Part shown: piece by piece, positions 17,656-27,314 of the stretch
How the letters are laid out: each line of letters begins with the position of its first letter
How positions within the stretch are numbered: position 1 is the stretch's first letter
NCBI RefSeq assembly: GCF_000975115.1
Contig: NZ_BBRE01000001.1
Coordinates: 124,001 to 188,000, forward strand
Direction of reading: 5' to 3'
From: Demequina oxidasica
GTDB taxonomy: Bacteria > Actinomycetota > Actinomycetes > Actinomycetales > Demequinaceae
Length of the DNA stretch: 64,000 nt
Position numbers and translations under genes: made by a program
Notes under the pieces: generated by a model
Seen by the model: only the letters and a program-made list of their open reading frames with translations
What the model was told of the DNA's origin: nothing
Databases searched by the model: none

Positions 17656-18144
17656 ATGCCTACTGCCGATGTTTCCGCCCGTCCTGCCGTGCTCGGCGAC
17701 GAGCACGCCTTCGCCGCGATCCAGCTCGCCGCGTGGCGCGAGACGCTTGGCGACGAGGCGGTCGATGCGCTGGACGCGAACGAGGTGCGCGATACCTGGG
17801 GTGCGGCGATCGAGTCTCCGCCTACGCGCGACGACCGCATGTTCGCAGCCTGCGACGGCCCGCGCGTAGTGGGCTTCGCGGCCATGACCGCGGCCGGCGA
17901 CATCATCGCGCTCGAGGTGGCACCGGAGCACCGCCGCCAGGGTCACGGATCGCGCCTGATGGCCGCCTGCGTTGACACGCTGCGCATCAGAAATGCACCC
18001 GTAGTGCGTGCCTGGGCACTCGAGGGTGATGAGGCTCGTGAGGCCTTTCTTCAGACGGCCGGACTGGGCGAGGGCGGCGTGCGCCGCACCCTCGAGGGGC
18101 CAAACGGCGACCTGATCGAACGGCTCTGGCGCGCCGAGGTCTAG
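17656..18144 (+). CDS. GNAT family N-acetyltransferase
   Basis: 162-residue acetyltransferase. The acetyl-CoA binding motif is IIALEVAPEHRRQGHGSRLM (about residues 81-100), with HRRQGHGS as the pyrophosphate loop. The substrate is unknown. The ATG at 17656 has GAGGG 2 nt upstream and also TACGCT 7 nt upstream, so either a Shine-Dalgarno or a leaderless start is possible. It closes the plus-strand GNAT-azlCD-GNAT cassette and ends 2 nt from the convergent TPR-like gene. Confidence 0.82.
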   Translation: MPTADVSARPAVLGDEHAFAAIQLAAWRETLGDEAVDALDANEVRDTWGAAIESPPTRDDRMFAACDGPRVVGFAAMTAAGDIIALEVAPEHRRQGHGSRLMAACVDTLRIRNAPVVRAWALEGDEAREAFLQTAGLGEGGVRRTLEGPNGDLIERLWRAEV

Positions 18145-18146
18145 CC

Positions 18147-18626
18147 CTAGGCGTCGGTGCGGGTGGCCTTGCGCTCGGCACGAAACAGATCCGCGGCGTG
18201 ACGCAACGTCTTGCGGGCCTGGGACCGCTCCCCCGCAGCCTCATAGGCGTACGCAAGGTGGAACCACGCGGACCAGTCCTCTGGGGAGCCCTCGACCTGA
18301 CGCGACGCCACCTCAAAGACCGCCTCGGCGGACTCGCGCGTGAGCTTGCCGCTGGGCGTGGTCTCGCCATCGTGGATGGGCAGTCGGCCCTCGCTATCCA
18401 GCGTGTCCGCCATCTGCTGCACGGTAGTGCCCAGCCGGAACTCGTGCACGAGGTACCAGGCGCCAAGCAACGGTAGGAACAGCAGTGCTGCGCCGATTCC
18501 CTTAGCCACCAGCTCGTCGGAGCCCAGAAAGAGAAGTGCCTGGTTGGCGATCAAGACGAAGTACAGCGCCAGAATCAACGTGATAGCGACGGCGGCCAGG
18601 AAGCCGCGGTTGCGCATGAGCTTCAT
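18147..18626 (-). CDS. Hypothetical membrane protein with TPR-like C-terminus
   Basis: 159 residues. Two hydrophobic helices (about 8-31 and 40-60) are followed by a helical cytoplasmic part with a TPR-like repeat: WSAWFHLAYAYEAAGERSQARKT, of which WFHLAYAYEAAGE is the recognisable core. Family members often sit next to dapB in actinobacteria. It starts 2 nt after dapB stops, so it is in the dapB unit. The function is unknown. Confidence 0.72.
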   Translation of the reverse strand: MKLMRNRGFLAAVAITLILALYFVLIANQALLFLGSDELVAKGIGAALLFLPLLGAWYLVHEFRLGTTVQQMADTLDSEGRLPIHDGETTPSGKLTRESAEAVFEVASRQVEGSPEDWSAWFHLAYAYEAAGERSQARKTLRHAADLFRAERKATRTDA

Positions 18627-18628
18627 CT

Positions 18629-19372
18629 CTACAGGCTCATGTACTTGTCGAGTCCGACCGTCAACCCCGAGTAGTTGCCTACTTCGCGAATTCCCAGCAG
18701 CACGCCGGGCATGAAACTCACGCGGTCGAACGAGTCGGTACGGATGGTGAACTGCTCGCCTGGGTTACCCATCAGGATCTCCTCGTGCGCCACGAGTCCA
18801 CGCAGGCGCACCGAGTGCACGCGCACGCCGTTGACGTCCGCGCCACGCGCGCCGTTGGCGAAGTCCTCGGTCGCATCGGGCGAAGCGGCGATGCCAGCCT
18901 CCGCACGGGCAGCGGCGATGCCCGCGGCGGAGTGCACCGCGGTACCGGAGGGCGCGTCCACCTTGTCGGGGTGGTGAAGCTCGATGACCTCGACGGACTC
19001 GAAGTACCTGGCCGCGAGCGCCGACATTCGCATCGCGAGCACGGCGCCGAGTGCAAAGTTGGGGGCAATTAGCACACCCAGGTCGGGGCGCTCACGCAGG
19101 TGCTCCTCAACGCGCTCGAGCGCGTCCTGGGTCCAGCCCGAGGTACCCACCACGGCGCTGATGCCGAGGTCGATCAGCGCATGGACGTTCGCCTCCGTGG
19201 CGGACGGCACAGTAAAGTCAACCGCCACATTCGCCTGCGCCTGCGCGGCAGCGGCGATGTCGTCGCCGACATCGAGAGTCGCGACCACGCTCAGGTCCTC
19301 GGCCGCGGAGACGGCGTTGACGACGTGGGTTCCCATGCGCCCCGAGGCGCCCAGCACAGCTACGTTAATCAT
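18629..19372 (-). CDS. dapB: 4-hydroxy-tetrahydrodipicolinate reductase
   Basis: Second step of DAP/lysine synthesis, 247 residues. The NAD(P)-binding GASGRMG is at about 8-14, and the active-site segment ELHHPDKVDAPSGTA is at about 130-144. The ATG at 19372 has no Shine-Dalgarno but TAAGGT ends 6 nt upstream, so the mRNA is probably leaderless. The M16 peptidase gene ends 28 nt upstream. Confidence 0.97.
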   Translation of the reverse strand: MINVAVLGASGRMGTHVVNAVSAAEDLSVVATLDVGDDIAAAAQAQANVAVDFTVPSATEANVHALIDLGISAVVGTSGWTQDALERVEEHLRERPDLGVLIAPNFALGAVLAMRMSALAARYFESVEVIELHHPDKVDAPSGTAVHSAAGIAAARAEAGIAASPDATEDFANGARGADVNGVRVHSVRLRGLVAHEEILMGNPGEQFTIRTDSFDRVSFMPGVLLGIREVGNYSGLTVGLDKYMSL

Positions 19373-19378
19373 GCGTCC

Positions 19379-19384
19379 ACCTTA
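19379..19384 (-). promoter_or_regulatory. Probable -10 element of dapB (leaderless)
   Basis: TAAGGT with a 6-nt spacer (GGACGC) to the ATG. Confidence 0.5.
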
Positions 19385-19400
19385 CTTGCGCGAAAGGGCC

Positions 19401-20723
19401 TCAAACCGCGCCCGGACCCACACGGACTGCAGTCCGCTGGCGTCCGGCAAGTTCCGCGGCGAGCCCCACTACCTGGTCAGCCGTCACGGCCCGCACCTGG
19501 TCCAGCACCTCACCGATGCTCCACAACTCGCCGTAAACCAGTTCAGCTTTCCCAAGCCGCGACATGCGCGAGTATGAATCTTCGAGGCGCAGCACAGTTG
19601 AGCCGCTCAGCTGGCCGATGGCACGCTCCATCTCCTCGTCCGTCACACCCTCAGCCATGCGCTCGAGCTCGGAGACCATGAGGCGCGACACCTCGTCTGC
19701 CTTGCCCGGCGTGCAGGCGGCGTACATGCCAAATAAGCCAGCGTCGGCGTTGGGGGCGCCAAACGAGTACACGGAATACGTCAGGCCGCGCTTCTCGCGA
19801 ATCTCCTGGAAAAGGCGCGAGGACATGCCGCCGCCCAGGATGGTGTTGAAGACTGCCAGGGTGTTGCGGCGGTCGTCGCTGGCCTTGAAGCCACGCGAGC
19901 CGATCACGACGTGGGCCTGCTCAAAATCGCGGACGATGCTGAGGTCGCCTCCCTGGGTGGCCGTCACCTCGTTTGTCGAGTCGCGGCGGGCCAGCGGCGC
20001 GCGCTGCGAGGTCACGTCCCAGCCGCCCAGTTCTAGCGCCGCCATGACCTGAGCGCACACGATGTCGTGGTCGACTCCCCCGGCGGCCGTCACGATCAGT
20101 CCCTCCGGAACGTAGTGCCGCTTGTAGTGATCCCACACCGCGTCGCGCGTCACGGAACGGATAATGTCCGGGGTGCCGCCGATGGGCCGGCCAAGCGGAT
20201 GCCCGCCAAAGACCAACTCCGTGAACTTCTCGTGGGCCACGTCGCCCGGGTCGTCGTCGTTCATCGCGATCTCCTCGAGGATGACGCCGCGCTCCATCTC
20301 GAACTCGTCGCGGTCCAGCTTGGGGCTGGTGACCATGTCGAGGATGACGTCGATCGCCATCGGCAGGTCGGTGTCGATGACCCGCGCGAAGTAGCAGGTG
20401 AACTCCTTGGCGGTCATCGCGTTGGACTCGCCGCCCACGCGGTCAAAGGCCTCGGCAATCTGCAGCGCGCTGCGGCGCTTGGTGCCCTTGAAGAGCAGGT
20501 GCTCGAGGAAGTGCGTAGAGCCGGCATGCTCGGGAGTCTCGTCGCGTGACCCCACTCCCACCCAGGCCCCCATCGTGGCGGAGCGCATTCCGGGGATCTG
20601 CTCGGTAAACACCCTCACCCCGCCCGGCAGCACACTGCGGCGCACCACCGCGCCGTGGTCCTGCTCGATCGAGATGGAGGAGCCGATGGACTCGGCGGAG
20701 ACAAGTGGGAGGGCATGAGGCAT
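19401..20723 (-). CDS. M16 family zinc metallopeptidase
   Basis: 440-residue mitochondrial-processing-peptidase-like enzyme. The inverted zinc motif HFLEHLLFKGT (HxxEH) is near residue 70, and the third ligand region is MTAKEFTCYFARV about 35 residues later. The second, inactive M16 lobe includes EIREKRGLTYSVYSF. The gene is conserved directly after pnp in actinobacteria. ATG 20723 is preferred over GTG 20729 because TAGGCT ends 7 nt before it; neither has a Shine-Dalgarno. Confidence 0.92.
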   Translation of the reverse strand: MPHALPLVSAESIGSSISIEQDHGAVVRRSVLPGGVRVFTEQIPGMRSATMGAWVGVGSRDETPEHAGSTHFLEHLLFKGTKRRSALQIAEAFDRVGGESNAMTAKEFTCYFARVIDTDLPMAIDVILDMVTSPKLDRDEFEMERGVILEEIAMNDDDPGDVAHEKFTELVFGGHPLGRPIGGTPDIIRSVTRDAVWDHYKRHYVPEGLIVTAAGGVDHDIVCAQVMAALELGGWDVTSQRAPLARRDSTNEVTATQGGDLSIVRDFEQAHVVIGSRGFKASDDRRNTLAVFNTILGGGMSSRLFQEIREKRGLTYSVYSFGAPNADAGLFGMYAACTPGKADEVSRLMVSELERMAEGVTDEEMERAIGQLSGSTVLRLEDSYSRMSRLGKAELVYGELWSIGEVLDQVRAVTADQVVGLAAELAGRQRTAVRVGPGAV

Positions 20724-20730
20724 GGTCACG

Positions 20731-20736
20731 AGCCTA
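20731..20736 (-). promoter_or_regulatory. Probable -10 element of the M16 gene (leaderless)
   Basis: TAGGCT with a 7-nt spacer to ATG 20723. Confidence 0.45.
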
Positions 20737-20811
20737 ACCCCGGCGGCCGATGCTGCCGCACATTTTCGCTCCCCGCGTCAGCGGGACCTGGACGGGCCGG
20801 GAAACGACGAA

Positions 20812-20840
20812 GCCGCCGGTCCCTTGCGGGAACCGGCGGC
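20812..20840 (-). terminator. Terminator of pnp
   Basis: GCCGCCGGTTCCC and GGGACCGGCGGC form a 12-bp stem with one bulged base and a TTGC-type tetraloop, 30 nt past the pnp stop. A CGTCGTTTCCC stretch follows on the transcribed strand. Confidence 0.8.
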
Positions 20841-20869
20841 CTCGTGAACCGTCTAGTGAACAGTGGCGA

Positions 20870-23086
20870 CTAGTTGTCGTCACCCTCGGAGTCGGCGCCT
20901 TCGGCACCGGCCTCTTCGACGACCTCGAGCGACAGCTTGCCGCGCGGGTCAACTTCACCGATCTGGACCTGAATCTTCTGACCCACGGAGAGGACGTCTT
21001 CGACGTTCTCCACGCGCTTGCCACCGACCAGCTTGCGGATCTGCGAGATGTGCAGCAGTCCGTCGCGGCCGGGGCTGAGGGACACGAAGGCACCGAAGGC
21101 GACGGTCTTGACGACCGTACCCACGAAGCGCTCGCCGACCTCGGGCACGTGCGGGTTGGCGATCGCGTTGATCGCCGCGCGGGCAGCCTCGGCCGAGGGG
21201 CCGTCGGTTGCGCCGATGAACACGGTGCCGTCATCCTCAATCGAGATGTCAGCGCCAGTGTCGTCCTGGATCTGGTTGATCATCTTGCCCTTCGGGCCAA
21301 TGACCTCACCGATCTTGTCAACGGGCACGCGCACCGAGATGACGCGAGGAGCGAAGGGGCTCATCTCGTCGGGCTCGGAGATAGCCTCCGCCATGACGCC
21401 CAGGATGTGGATACGAGCATCCTTGGCCTGGTCGAGTGCACCGATGAGCACCGAGGACGGAAGTCCGTCGAGCTTGGTGTCGAGCTGGATCGCGGTGATG
21501 AACTCCGAGGTACCTGCGACCTTGAAGTCCATGTCGCCGAACGCGTCCTCGGCACCGAGGATGTCGGTCAGCGCCGCGTAGCGGGTCTCTCCGTCAACCG
21601 TGTCGGACACGAGGCCCATGGCGATGCCGGCAACCGGGGCGCGCAGCGGCACACCAGCGTTGAGCATGGCGAGGGTCGATGCGCAGACGGAACCCATCGA
21701 GGTGGAACCGTTGGACCCGAGGGCCTCGGACACCTGACGGATGGCGTAGGGGAAGTCGTCACGCGACGGGAGGACGGGCACCAAGGCACGCTCGGCGAGC
21801 GCACCGTGACCGATCTCGCGGCGCTTGGGGCTACCCACACGGCCGGTCTCGCCGGTGCTGAACGGCGGGAAGTTGTAGTGGTGCATGTAGCGCTTCTTCT
21901 TCTCGGGGCCAAACGAGTCGATCTGCTGCTCCATCTTCAGCATGTTCAGCGTGGTGATACCCATGATCTGGGTCTCTCCGCGCTCGAAGATAGCTGAACC
22001 GTGCACGCGCGGGATGGGGCCGACCTCTGCCGCGAGCGGACGGATGTCCTTGAGTCCACGGCCGTCGATGCGGATGCCCTCGGTGAGGACGCGCTGGCGG
22101 ATGGTCTTCTTCGTGACGGCGCGAACCGCTGCGGAGATTTCCTTCTCGCGACCCTCGAACTGAGCGTCAAGAGCGGCGTGAGCCGCGTCCTTGATCTCAT
22201 CGAGGCGGTCTTCGCGCTCTGCCTTGTCGGCAATCTTGAGCGCTGCAGACAGGTCTGCCTCGGTGGCTGCCGTGACTGCCGCGAGGACGTCGTCCTGGTA
22301 GTCAAGGAAGCGGGGGAACTCCTTGGGAGCCTTCTGCGACTTGCCGGCGAGCTCAATCTGAGCGTCGCACAGAGCCTTGAGGAACGGCTTGGCGGCCTCG
22401 AGTCCCTCGGCGACGACGGTCTCGGTGGGAGCCTGGGCACCCTCGGAGATCAGGTCGAACGAGTCGTCGGTTGCCTCAGCCTCAACCATCATGATGGCGA
22501 CGTCGTCGCCAGCGATGCGGCCGGAGACGACCATGTTGAACACGGCACGCTCCATCTGGCTGTACTTGGGGAACGCGACCCACTGGCCGTCGATCAGCGC
22601 AATGCGCACACCGGCGACGGGACCCGTGAAGGGCAGGCCGGAGAGCTGCGTCGAAGCCGACGCTGCGTTGATGGCGAGAGTGTCGTACGAGTCATCGGGG
22701 TTGATGGCCAGCACGGTCACGACGACCTGGACCTCGTTGCGCAGGCCCGACACGAACGTGGGGCGCAACGGGCGGTCGATGAGACGGCAGGTCAGGATCG
22801 CGTCGGTCGAGGGACGACCCTCGCGACGGAAGAACGAGCCGGGGATCTTGCCGGCGGCGTAGGTGCGCTCTTCAACGTCAACCGTCAGCGGGAAGAAGTC
22901 GAAGCCCTCGCGGGGGTGCTTGCCGGCCGTGGTGGCCGACAGCAGCATGGTGTCGTTGTCGAGGTAAGCGGCGACCGTGCCGGCTGCCTGCTGGGCCAAA
23001 CGGCCCGTCTCGAAGCGCACCGTGCGGGTGCCGTACTTGCCGTTATCGATAACGGCTTCAGCGAACTGAATTTCGGGACCTTCCAT
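20870..23086 (-). CDS. pnp: Polyribonucleotide nucleotidyltransferase (PNPase)
   Basis: 738-residue phosphorolytic 3'-5' exoribonuclease; in actinobacteria the same enzyme family also synthesises guanosine pentaphosphate-related products. Two RNase PH lobes are visible, with [14 protein letters not shown] in the first and the [14 protein letters not shown] motif in the second, then a KH domain ([21 protein letters not shown]) of which [10 protein letters not shown] is the core, and an S1 domain starting [18 protein letters not shown] near 640. rpsO lies upstream as usual, separated by a terminator and a long leader. Length is normal. Confidence 0.97.
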   Translation of the reverse strand: MEGPEIQFAEAVIDNGKYGTRTVRFETGRLAQQAAGTVAAYLDNDTMLLSATTAGKHPREGFDFFPLTVDVEERTYAAGKIPGSFFRREGRPSTDAILTCRLIDRPLRPTFVSGLRNEVQVVVTVLAINPDDSYDTLAINAASASTQLSGLPFTGPVAGVRIALIDGQWVAFPKYSQMERAVFNMVVSGRIAGDDVAIMMVEAEATDDSFDLISEGAQAPTETVVAEGLEAAKPFLKALCDAQIELAGKSQKAPKEFPRFLDYQDDVLAAVTAATEADLSAALKIADKAEREDRLDEIKDAAHAALDAQFEGREKEISAAVRAVTKKTIRQRVLTEGIRIDGRGLKDIRPLAAEVGPIPRVHGSAIFERGETQIMGITTLNMLKMEQQIDSFGPEKKKRYMHHYNFPPFSTGETGRVGSPKRREIGHGALAERALVPVLPSRDDFPYAIRQVSEALGSNGSTSMGSVCASTLAMLNAGVPLRAPVAGIAMGLVSDTVDGETRYAALTDILGAEDAFGDMDFKVAGTSEFITAIQLDTKLDGLPSSVLIGALDQAKDARIHILGVMAEAISEPDEMSPFAPRVISVRVPVDKIGEVIGPKGKMINQIQDDTGADISIEDDGTVFIGATDGPSAEAARAAINAIANPHVPEVGERFVGTVVKTVAFGAFVSLSPGRDGLLHISQIRKLVGGKRVENVEDVLSVGQKIQVQIGEVDPRGKLSLEVVEEAGAEGADSEGDDN

Positions 23087-23411
23087 GTGGAAGTTTCTCC
23101 TTAATTTGTGAAGCAGGGGATGCGAACTTAGCGACCTTATGCCGCCACTGATCGTCAGTCGAAATGCTCAGAAGTAGTCCACGAGAGTTCGCGGAGAGTC
23201 TGCCCATCACCACCGAGGACCAGCGTTCTACTTGCCTGCCAGGTGTATGTGTGCGGCTCTGCCTACAGTGGAGAGCCGTTTCTATGCTATCAGGGATGCC
23301 CCACACGGGGCCCGTGCACCGCGGGACCGCCAGCAAATTACATGTGCGCGAAACGTACGTTGAGGGACCGCTATATCGGCACGGTCCTCCGCGCCTCGCG
23401 CGCCGGGCCGC
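23087..23411 (-). other. Long pnp leader region, no gene
   Basis: About 325 nt without a credible coding region. It holds a 7-bp perfect hairpin (CGGCTCT...AGAGCCG, 23254-23278) and an imperfect GAGG(G)ACCG/CGGTCCTC hairpin near 23364-23391. PNPase mRNAs in other bacteria are autoregulated through leader hairpins, so these are candidate sites; this is inference. Confidence 0.5.
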
Positions 23412-23461
23412 AAAAACAAAAACCCGGCCGCTCGACTCCCTTGCGGGAGGAGCAACCGGGC
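23412..23461 (-). terminator. Intrinsic terminator of rpsO
   Basis: A long G+C-rich hairpin (CCCGGTTGCTC pairing with GAGCGGCCGGG, extended by CTCCC/GGGAG around a GCAA loop, 23423-23461) is followed on the transcribed strand by TTTTTGTTTTTG. This is the clearest intrinsic terminator in the window. Confidence 0.92.
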
Positions 23462-23479
23462 TCTTGTATAAAGCTGTGA

Positions 23480-23749
23480 CTAGCGGCGCAGGCCGAGGCG
23501 CTCGATGAGTGCACGGTAACGCTCGATGTCCACGCGCTGAAGGTAGTTCAGCAGGTTACGGCGCTGACCGACCATGAGGAGCAGGCCACGACGCGTGTGG
23601 TGGTCGTGCTTGTGCTCCTTGAGGTGCTCGGTGAGGTCAAGGATGCGCTGCGAGAGCATCGCGATCTGAACCTCGGGAGAACCGGTGTCGCCTTCTGAGC
23701 GGGCAAAATCGGTCATGATGGACTTCTTGACTTCAGGGGTAAGCGGCAC
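23480..23749 (-). CDS. rpsO: 30S ribosomal protein S15
   Basis: 89-residue 16S rRNA-binding protein of the small subunit platform. Conserved segments are [33 protein letters not shown] and [11 protein letters not shown]. The start is GTG at 23749, backed by AAAAGGAGA upstream; longer in-frame starts have no family similarity. It is followed by a strong terminator. Confidence 0.97.
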   Translation of the reverse strand: MPLTPEVKKSIMTDFARSEGDTGSPEVQIAMLSQRILDLTEHLKEHKHDHHTRRGLLLMVGQRRNLLNYLQRVDIERYRALIERLGLRR

Positions 23750-23876
23750 AGCAGTCTCCTTTTGATGTCTTGTTGCGCGGCGCACCCGGGCATATTCTCC
23801 GGGGCACTGGGATCCGCGGCCGTTATACGGCGACGGTCAATGCTACCCGAAGCGGCGCTCGACCACCACCACGGCG

Positions 23877-24803
23877 CTAGAAGGCGCTATCCCCGGTGCG
23901 TGTGTTGGCACCAATACCCGCTGCTGTCACTCCACCGGGCGGACCGTCGGCCTTGCCCTCCACATGAAGCCCCGCGACCGTCTTGCTCTTGGTCCGCATG
24001 CGACCCTCGATGTACGTCGCAAGTCTCGACACTGACATGTTGATGAGGATGTACAGCACGGCAACCACGGTGATGAAGACCACCTTGGTGGACTCACCGA
24101 AGAAGTTGTAGTTGTCCTTCGCGGACTTGAGGAGCTCGGAGTAGCCAATGATGAACCCCAGCGACGAGTCCTTCAGCAGCACCACGATCTGGCTGATGAG
24201 CGCGGGAAGCATGATGCGCACCGCCTGAGGCAACTGAATGCGGAGCAACGTCTGAAGAGGTGACAGACCGATGCTCAGGCCCGCCTCCTTCTGACCGCTC
24301 GGCAACGCGGCGATTCCAGCGCGCAGAATCTCCGCGACCACTGCCATGTTGTAGACCACGAGTCCCAGCACCACGGCCCACAACGGATCGATATTGAGGC
24401 CAATGACGCCGAAGTACATGATGAGCAGCACGGGGATGCCGCGGAAGACCTCGGTCACGACGCGCGCGGGGATGCGCGCGACGGCAAACGGGGACTGGCG
24501 GAGAATCGTCAAGACCAGCGCGAGCAAGAGGGCGATCGGAATCGCGATGAGAACCGGCTTGAGGGTGCCCCAGATGCCGCTCATCAGGATCGAGGTAATC
24601 CAGACGTCATCCACTGACTGCCCACGCGGCGGGTCCCAGAGCACTGCCCAACGATCATCGAAGATGCCGTTCTTGTAGGCGGTGTAGCCGGCCCACGCTA
24701 GGAGCCCAACAAAGAACAGCGTAAAGACGACGGTAAAGATCTTGTCGCGAGCCTTGGCTCGCGGTCCGGGTGCCTCATAGAGCACGGAAGTTTCGTTGCT
24801 CAT
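23877..24803 (-). CDS. gluD: Glutamate-type ABC transporter permease (GluD-like)
   Basis: 308-residue inner-membrane permease of the HisM/GlnP family. There are about five hydrophobic helices, and the coupling loop EAGLSIGLSPLQTLLRIQLPQA, of which EAGLSIGLS...LRIQLPQA is the EAA signature, lies around residue 185. A C-terminal cytoplasmic tail of about 50 residues follows. The ATG at 24803 overlaps the gluC stop (ATGA). With gluA, gluB and gluC it makes a polar amino acid importer, most similar in layout to corynebacterial gluABCD. Confidence 0.88.
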   Translation of the reverse strand: MSNETSVLYEAPGPRAKARDKIFTVVFTLFFVGLLAWAGYTAYKNGIFDDRWAVLWDPPRGQSVDDVWITSILMSGIWGTLKPVLIAIPIALLLALVLTILRQSPFAVARIPARVVTEVFRGIPVLLIMYFGVIGLNIDPLWAVVLGLVVYNMAVVAEILRAGIAALPSGQKEAGLSIGLSPLQTLLRIQLPQAVRIMLPALISQIVVLLKDSSLGFIIGYSELLKSAKDNYNFFGESTKVVFITVVAVLYILINMSVSRLATYIEGRMRTKSKTVAGLHVEGKADGPPGGVTAAGIGANTRTGDSAF

Positions 24804-25453
24804 CGCGCGATCGCCACCTTTCGCTCGATGCGCTGACTCGCGATGCCCATGGGCAGGGTAATCACCAGGTAGCACAGGCCAATTCCGGCGAACACACCAA
24901 CCACGTCGGCAGGGTTGCCATTCGCGAGGCGCTGTGCGGACGCGGTGAGCTCGAAGACCGCGAATCCGGCCGCGACCGAGGTGTTCTTCACGTGAGCGAT
25001 GTAGACGTTAATGAGCGGCGGAATCACCGAGCGGAAGGCTTGCGGCAACACAATCTGGCTCAGAGTTTGGAAGAAGGTGAGCCCGATGGAGCGGGCGGCT
25101 TCGGCCTGGCCCACACCCACGGAGTTGATACCGGAGCGCACCACCTCACACACAAAGGTGGAGGTGTAGAGGGTCAGCGAGATGATCGCCATGGGTACGC
25201 CCAGACCCACGTGCAGCCCTAGCACTGGGACCGCGAGGTTGAGCATCACTAGGAAGATTAGAGTCAGCGGCGAGTTACGGAAGATGTTCACGTAAACCGT
25301 GCCGAATGTCCGTAGGGGCCCGATGGGGGAAACCCTAAAAGCGGCCAGCATGACGCCCCAAATGAAGGACAGGACACCGGCGGATACCGACAGCCACAAC
25401 GTCATCTTGAACGCCGTCCAAACGACGTCGGCGTTGTCTATCAGTGCTCCCAT
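24800..25453 (-). CDS. gluC: Glutamate-type ABC transporter permease (GluC-like)
   Basis: 217-residue permease with five hydrophobic segments. The EAA loop reads EAARSIGLTFFQTLSQIVLP near residue 138. It heterodimerises with the GluD-like permease encoded immediately downstream. It is separated from gluB by a 100-nt gap containing a strong hairpin. Confidence 0.88.
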   Translation of the reverse strand: MGALIDNADVVWTAFKMTLWLSVSAGVLSFIWGVMLAAFRVSPIGPLRTFGTVYVNIFRNSPLTLIFLVMLNLAVPVLGLHVGLGVPMAIISLTLYTSTFVCEVVRSGINSVGVGQAEAARSIGLTFFQTLSQIVLPQAFRSVIPPLINVYIAHVKNTSVAAGFAVFELTASAQRLANGNPADVVGVFAGIGLCYLVITLPMGIASQRIERKVAIAR

Positions 25454-25510
25454 AGTCCTCTCCGAGTTACGTGCTTAGTGGGGCCGCGCAGCCGCCCCGT
25501 CAGAAGGTCG

Positions 25511-25543
25511 CCTCGGCGCGCTCCATGAGGGAGCGCGCCGAGG
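25511..25543 (-). terminator. Intercistronic hairpin between gluB and gluC
   Basis: CCTCGGCGCGCTCC (25511-25524) and its exact complement (25530-25543) form a 14-bp stem with a 5-nt loop. No U-tract follows. It probably attenuates read-through or stabilises the gluB 3' end, so that binding protein is made in excess over permeases. Confidence 0.7.
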
Positions 25544-25555
25544 GCCCGTTACTGA

Positions 25556-26422
25556 CTAGTTTTCGTAGCGGTCAACCGAAGGAGCGGTCGGCTCAGGAAG
25601 AACCGTGCCTGCAGTCTCGTTCCAGGCATCGAGCCACGAGCCGTCCTCGAAGGACTCCTCGAGCACGTCGTTGATCCACATGCGGAAGTCGGTGTCGTCG
25701 TGTCCGACGCCGATTCCATAGGGCTCTTCGGTAAACGGCTCGCCAGCAACCTTGAACTCGCCGTCAGACTCGGAGACGTAACCCGCGAGGATGACGTTGT
25801 CCGTGGTCACTACGTCGACTGCACCGTTGCGCAGCGGCTCGAGGCAGTCGGTGTAAGCACCGAACAGCACGAGGTTCGCATCGGGGTAGTTGTCCGCGAT
25901 GTTCTGTGCGGGGGTCGAGCCCTCAACGGAGCAGACGTTCTTACCCGCGAGGTCATCGGGGGTAGTGATGTCCTCGTTGTCGGCAAGCACCATGAGTGCC
26001 TGACCGGCGTTGTAGTACGGTCCGGCGAAGGACACCACTTCCTTGCGGTCGTCGTTGATGGTGTACGTCGCGACCACCATGTCGACCTGTCCACCCTCGA
26101 TGAAAGGCTCGCGGTTCGCGGAGACGGTCTCAACCCAGGTAATGCCAGAGTCTTCGATGCCGAGCTTGGCGGCGATGATCTTTGCCACCTCGACGTCGAA
26201 GCCCTCGGGGTCACCGCTGGGAGCCTTGAGGCCGAACAGGGGCTGGTCGAACTTGGTACCGATGGTGATGGCACCCGCATCTGCGAGCTTGGCCATCGTC
26301 GAGCCTTCGGGGAACGATGACGCGTCAACGTCCTCAGCGCCGTCGCCACTGTCGGAAGAGCACGCGCTAAGCGCGATTACGGCGGTCGCTGCCAGCGCCG
26401 CCAACTTGATCTTGGTGTTCAT
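25556..26422 (-). CDS. gluB: Glutamate-type ABC transporter substrate-binding lipoprotein (GluB-like)
   Basis: 288-residue periplasmic-binding-type lipoprotein. The signal peptide ends in the lipobox ALSAC (Cys at residue 20). The mature SBP_bac_3 domain includes GFDVEVAKIIAAKLG near 72 and QVDMVVATYTINDDRKEVVSF near 110, with VDMVVATYTINDD as the core. An AAAGGAGATCAC ribosome site precedes the ATG at 26422. It captures a polar amino acid, probably glutamate, outside the membrane. Confidence 0.9.
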   Translation of the reverse strand: MNTKIKLAALAATAVIALSACSSDSGDGAEDVDASSFPEGSTMAKLADAGAITIGTKFDQPLFGLKAPSGDPEGFDVEVAKIIAAKLGIEDSGITWVETVSANREPFIEGGQVDMVVATYTINDDRKEVVSFAGPYYNAGQALMVLADNEDITTPDDLAGKNVCSVEGSTPAQNIADNYPDANLVLFGAYTDCLEPLRNGAVDVVTTDNVILAGYVSESDGEFKVAGEPFTEEPYGIGVGHDDTDFRMWINDVLEESFEDGSWLDAWNETAGTVLPEPTAPSVDRYEN

Positions 26423-26490
26423 GTGATCTCCTTTTCTACGGTCCGGGGGTCTCCCTGACCGGCACTGCAACTTGTGGGGTGGGCCAGGAC

Positions 26491-27264
26491 TCAGTGAGTC
26501 AGAATCTTGGAGAGGAAGTCCTTGGCACGCTCGGACTGGGGGTTCGTGAAGAACTGCTCCGGCTCCGCCTCTTCCAGAATCTGGCCGTCGGCCATGAAGA
26601 CCACACGGTTCGCGGCCTTACGAGCAAAGCCCATCTCATGGGTCACGACGATCATCGTCATGCCCTCGTGCGCCAGGTCTGTCATGACGTCGAGGACCTC
26701 GTTGATCATCTCGGGGTCCAACGCGGAGGTGGGCTCGTCAAAGAGCATCACCTTGGGCTGCATCGCGAGCGACCGCGCGATCGCGACTCGCTGCTGCTGC
26801 CCGCCTGATAGCTGCGCCGGGAACTTGTCGGCCTGTGCCGCGATGCCCACGCGCTCGAGCAACTTCATGGCCCGCTCCTTGGCCTCCGCCTTCTTGACTC
26901 CCTTGACCTTCATGGGACCTAGCGTGACGTTCTCCAGAATGGTCTTGTGCGCAAACAAGTTGAACGACTGGAACACCATGCCGACATCGGCGCGAAGCTG
27001 AGCGAGTTGCTTGCCCTCGGCAGGTACCTCGACTCCGTCGAGCGTAATAGAGCCGTCGTCGATGGTCTCGAGGCGGTTGATGGCCCGGCACAGTGTCGAC
27101 TTGCCGGATCCCGATGGCCCGATCACCACGACTACCTCGCCCTCACCGACCGTGAGGTTGATGTTCTGAAGGACGTGCAACTCGCCAAAGTGCTTGTTCA
27201 CGTCCTTGAGAACTACGAGAGGCTTGTGGTCACCCTGCGGCATTGCGTCGTTGGCCTTGTCCAT
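26491..27264 (-). CDS. gluA: Glutamate-type ABC transporter ATP-binding protein (GluA-like)
   Basis: 257-residue ATPase of the polar amino acid class. Walker [10 protein letters not shown] is near residue 49, the signature [16 protein letters not shown] near 153, and Walker [14 protein letters not shown] near 175. An N-terminal extension of about 15 residues precedes the domain. The ATG has no Shine-Dalgarno, but TACAGT ends 6 nt upstream, so this is probably the leaderless first gene of gluABCD. Confidence 0.92.
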   Translation of the reverse strand: MDKANDAMPQGDHKPLVVLKDVNKHFGELHVLQNINLTVGEGEVVVVIGPSGSGKSTLCRAINRLETIDDGSITLDGVEVPAEGKQLAQLRADVGMVFQSFNLFAHKTILENVTLGPMKVKGVKKAEAKERAMKLLERVGIAAQADKFPAQLSGGQQQRVAIARSLAMQPKVMLFDEPTSALDPEMINEVLDVMTDLAHEGMTMIVVTHEMGFARKAANRVVFMADGQILEEAEPEQFFTNPQSERAKDFLSKILTH

Positions 27265-27270
27265 CTAAAG

Positions 27271-27276
27271 ACTGTA
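27271..27276 (-). promoter_or_regulatory. Probable -10 element of gluABCD (leaderless)
   Basis: TACAGT with a 6-nt spacer (CTTTAG) to the gluA ATG. Confidence 0.5.
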
Positions 27277-27314
27277 GCCCCTAAAACTGGCCGAATGCCA
27301 GGGTTAACGGGGAT

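Noticed and set aside
22001..23104. Open frame of 367 codons on the plus strand over pnp
   Set aside because: Antisense to a clear PNPase gene and without recognisable domains.
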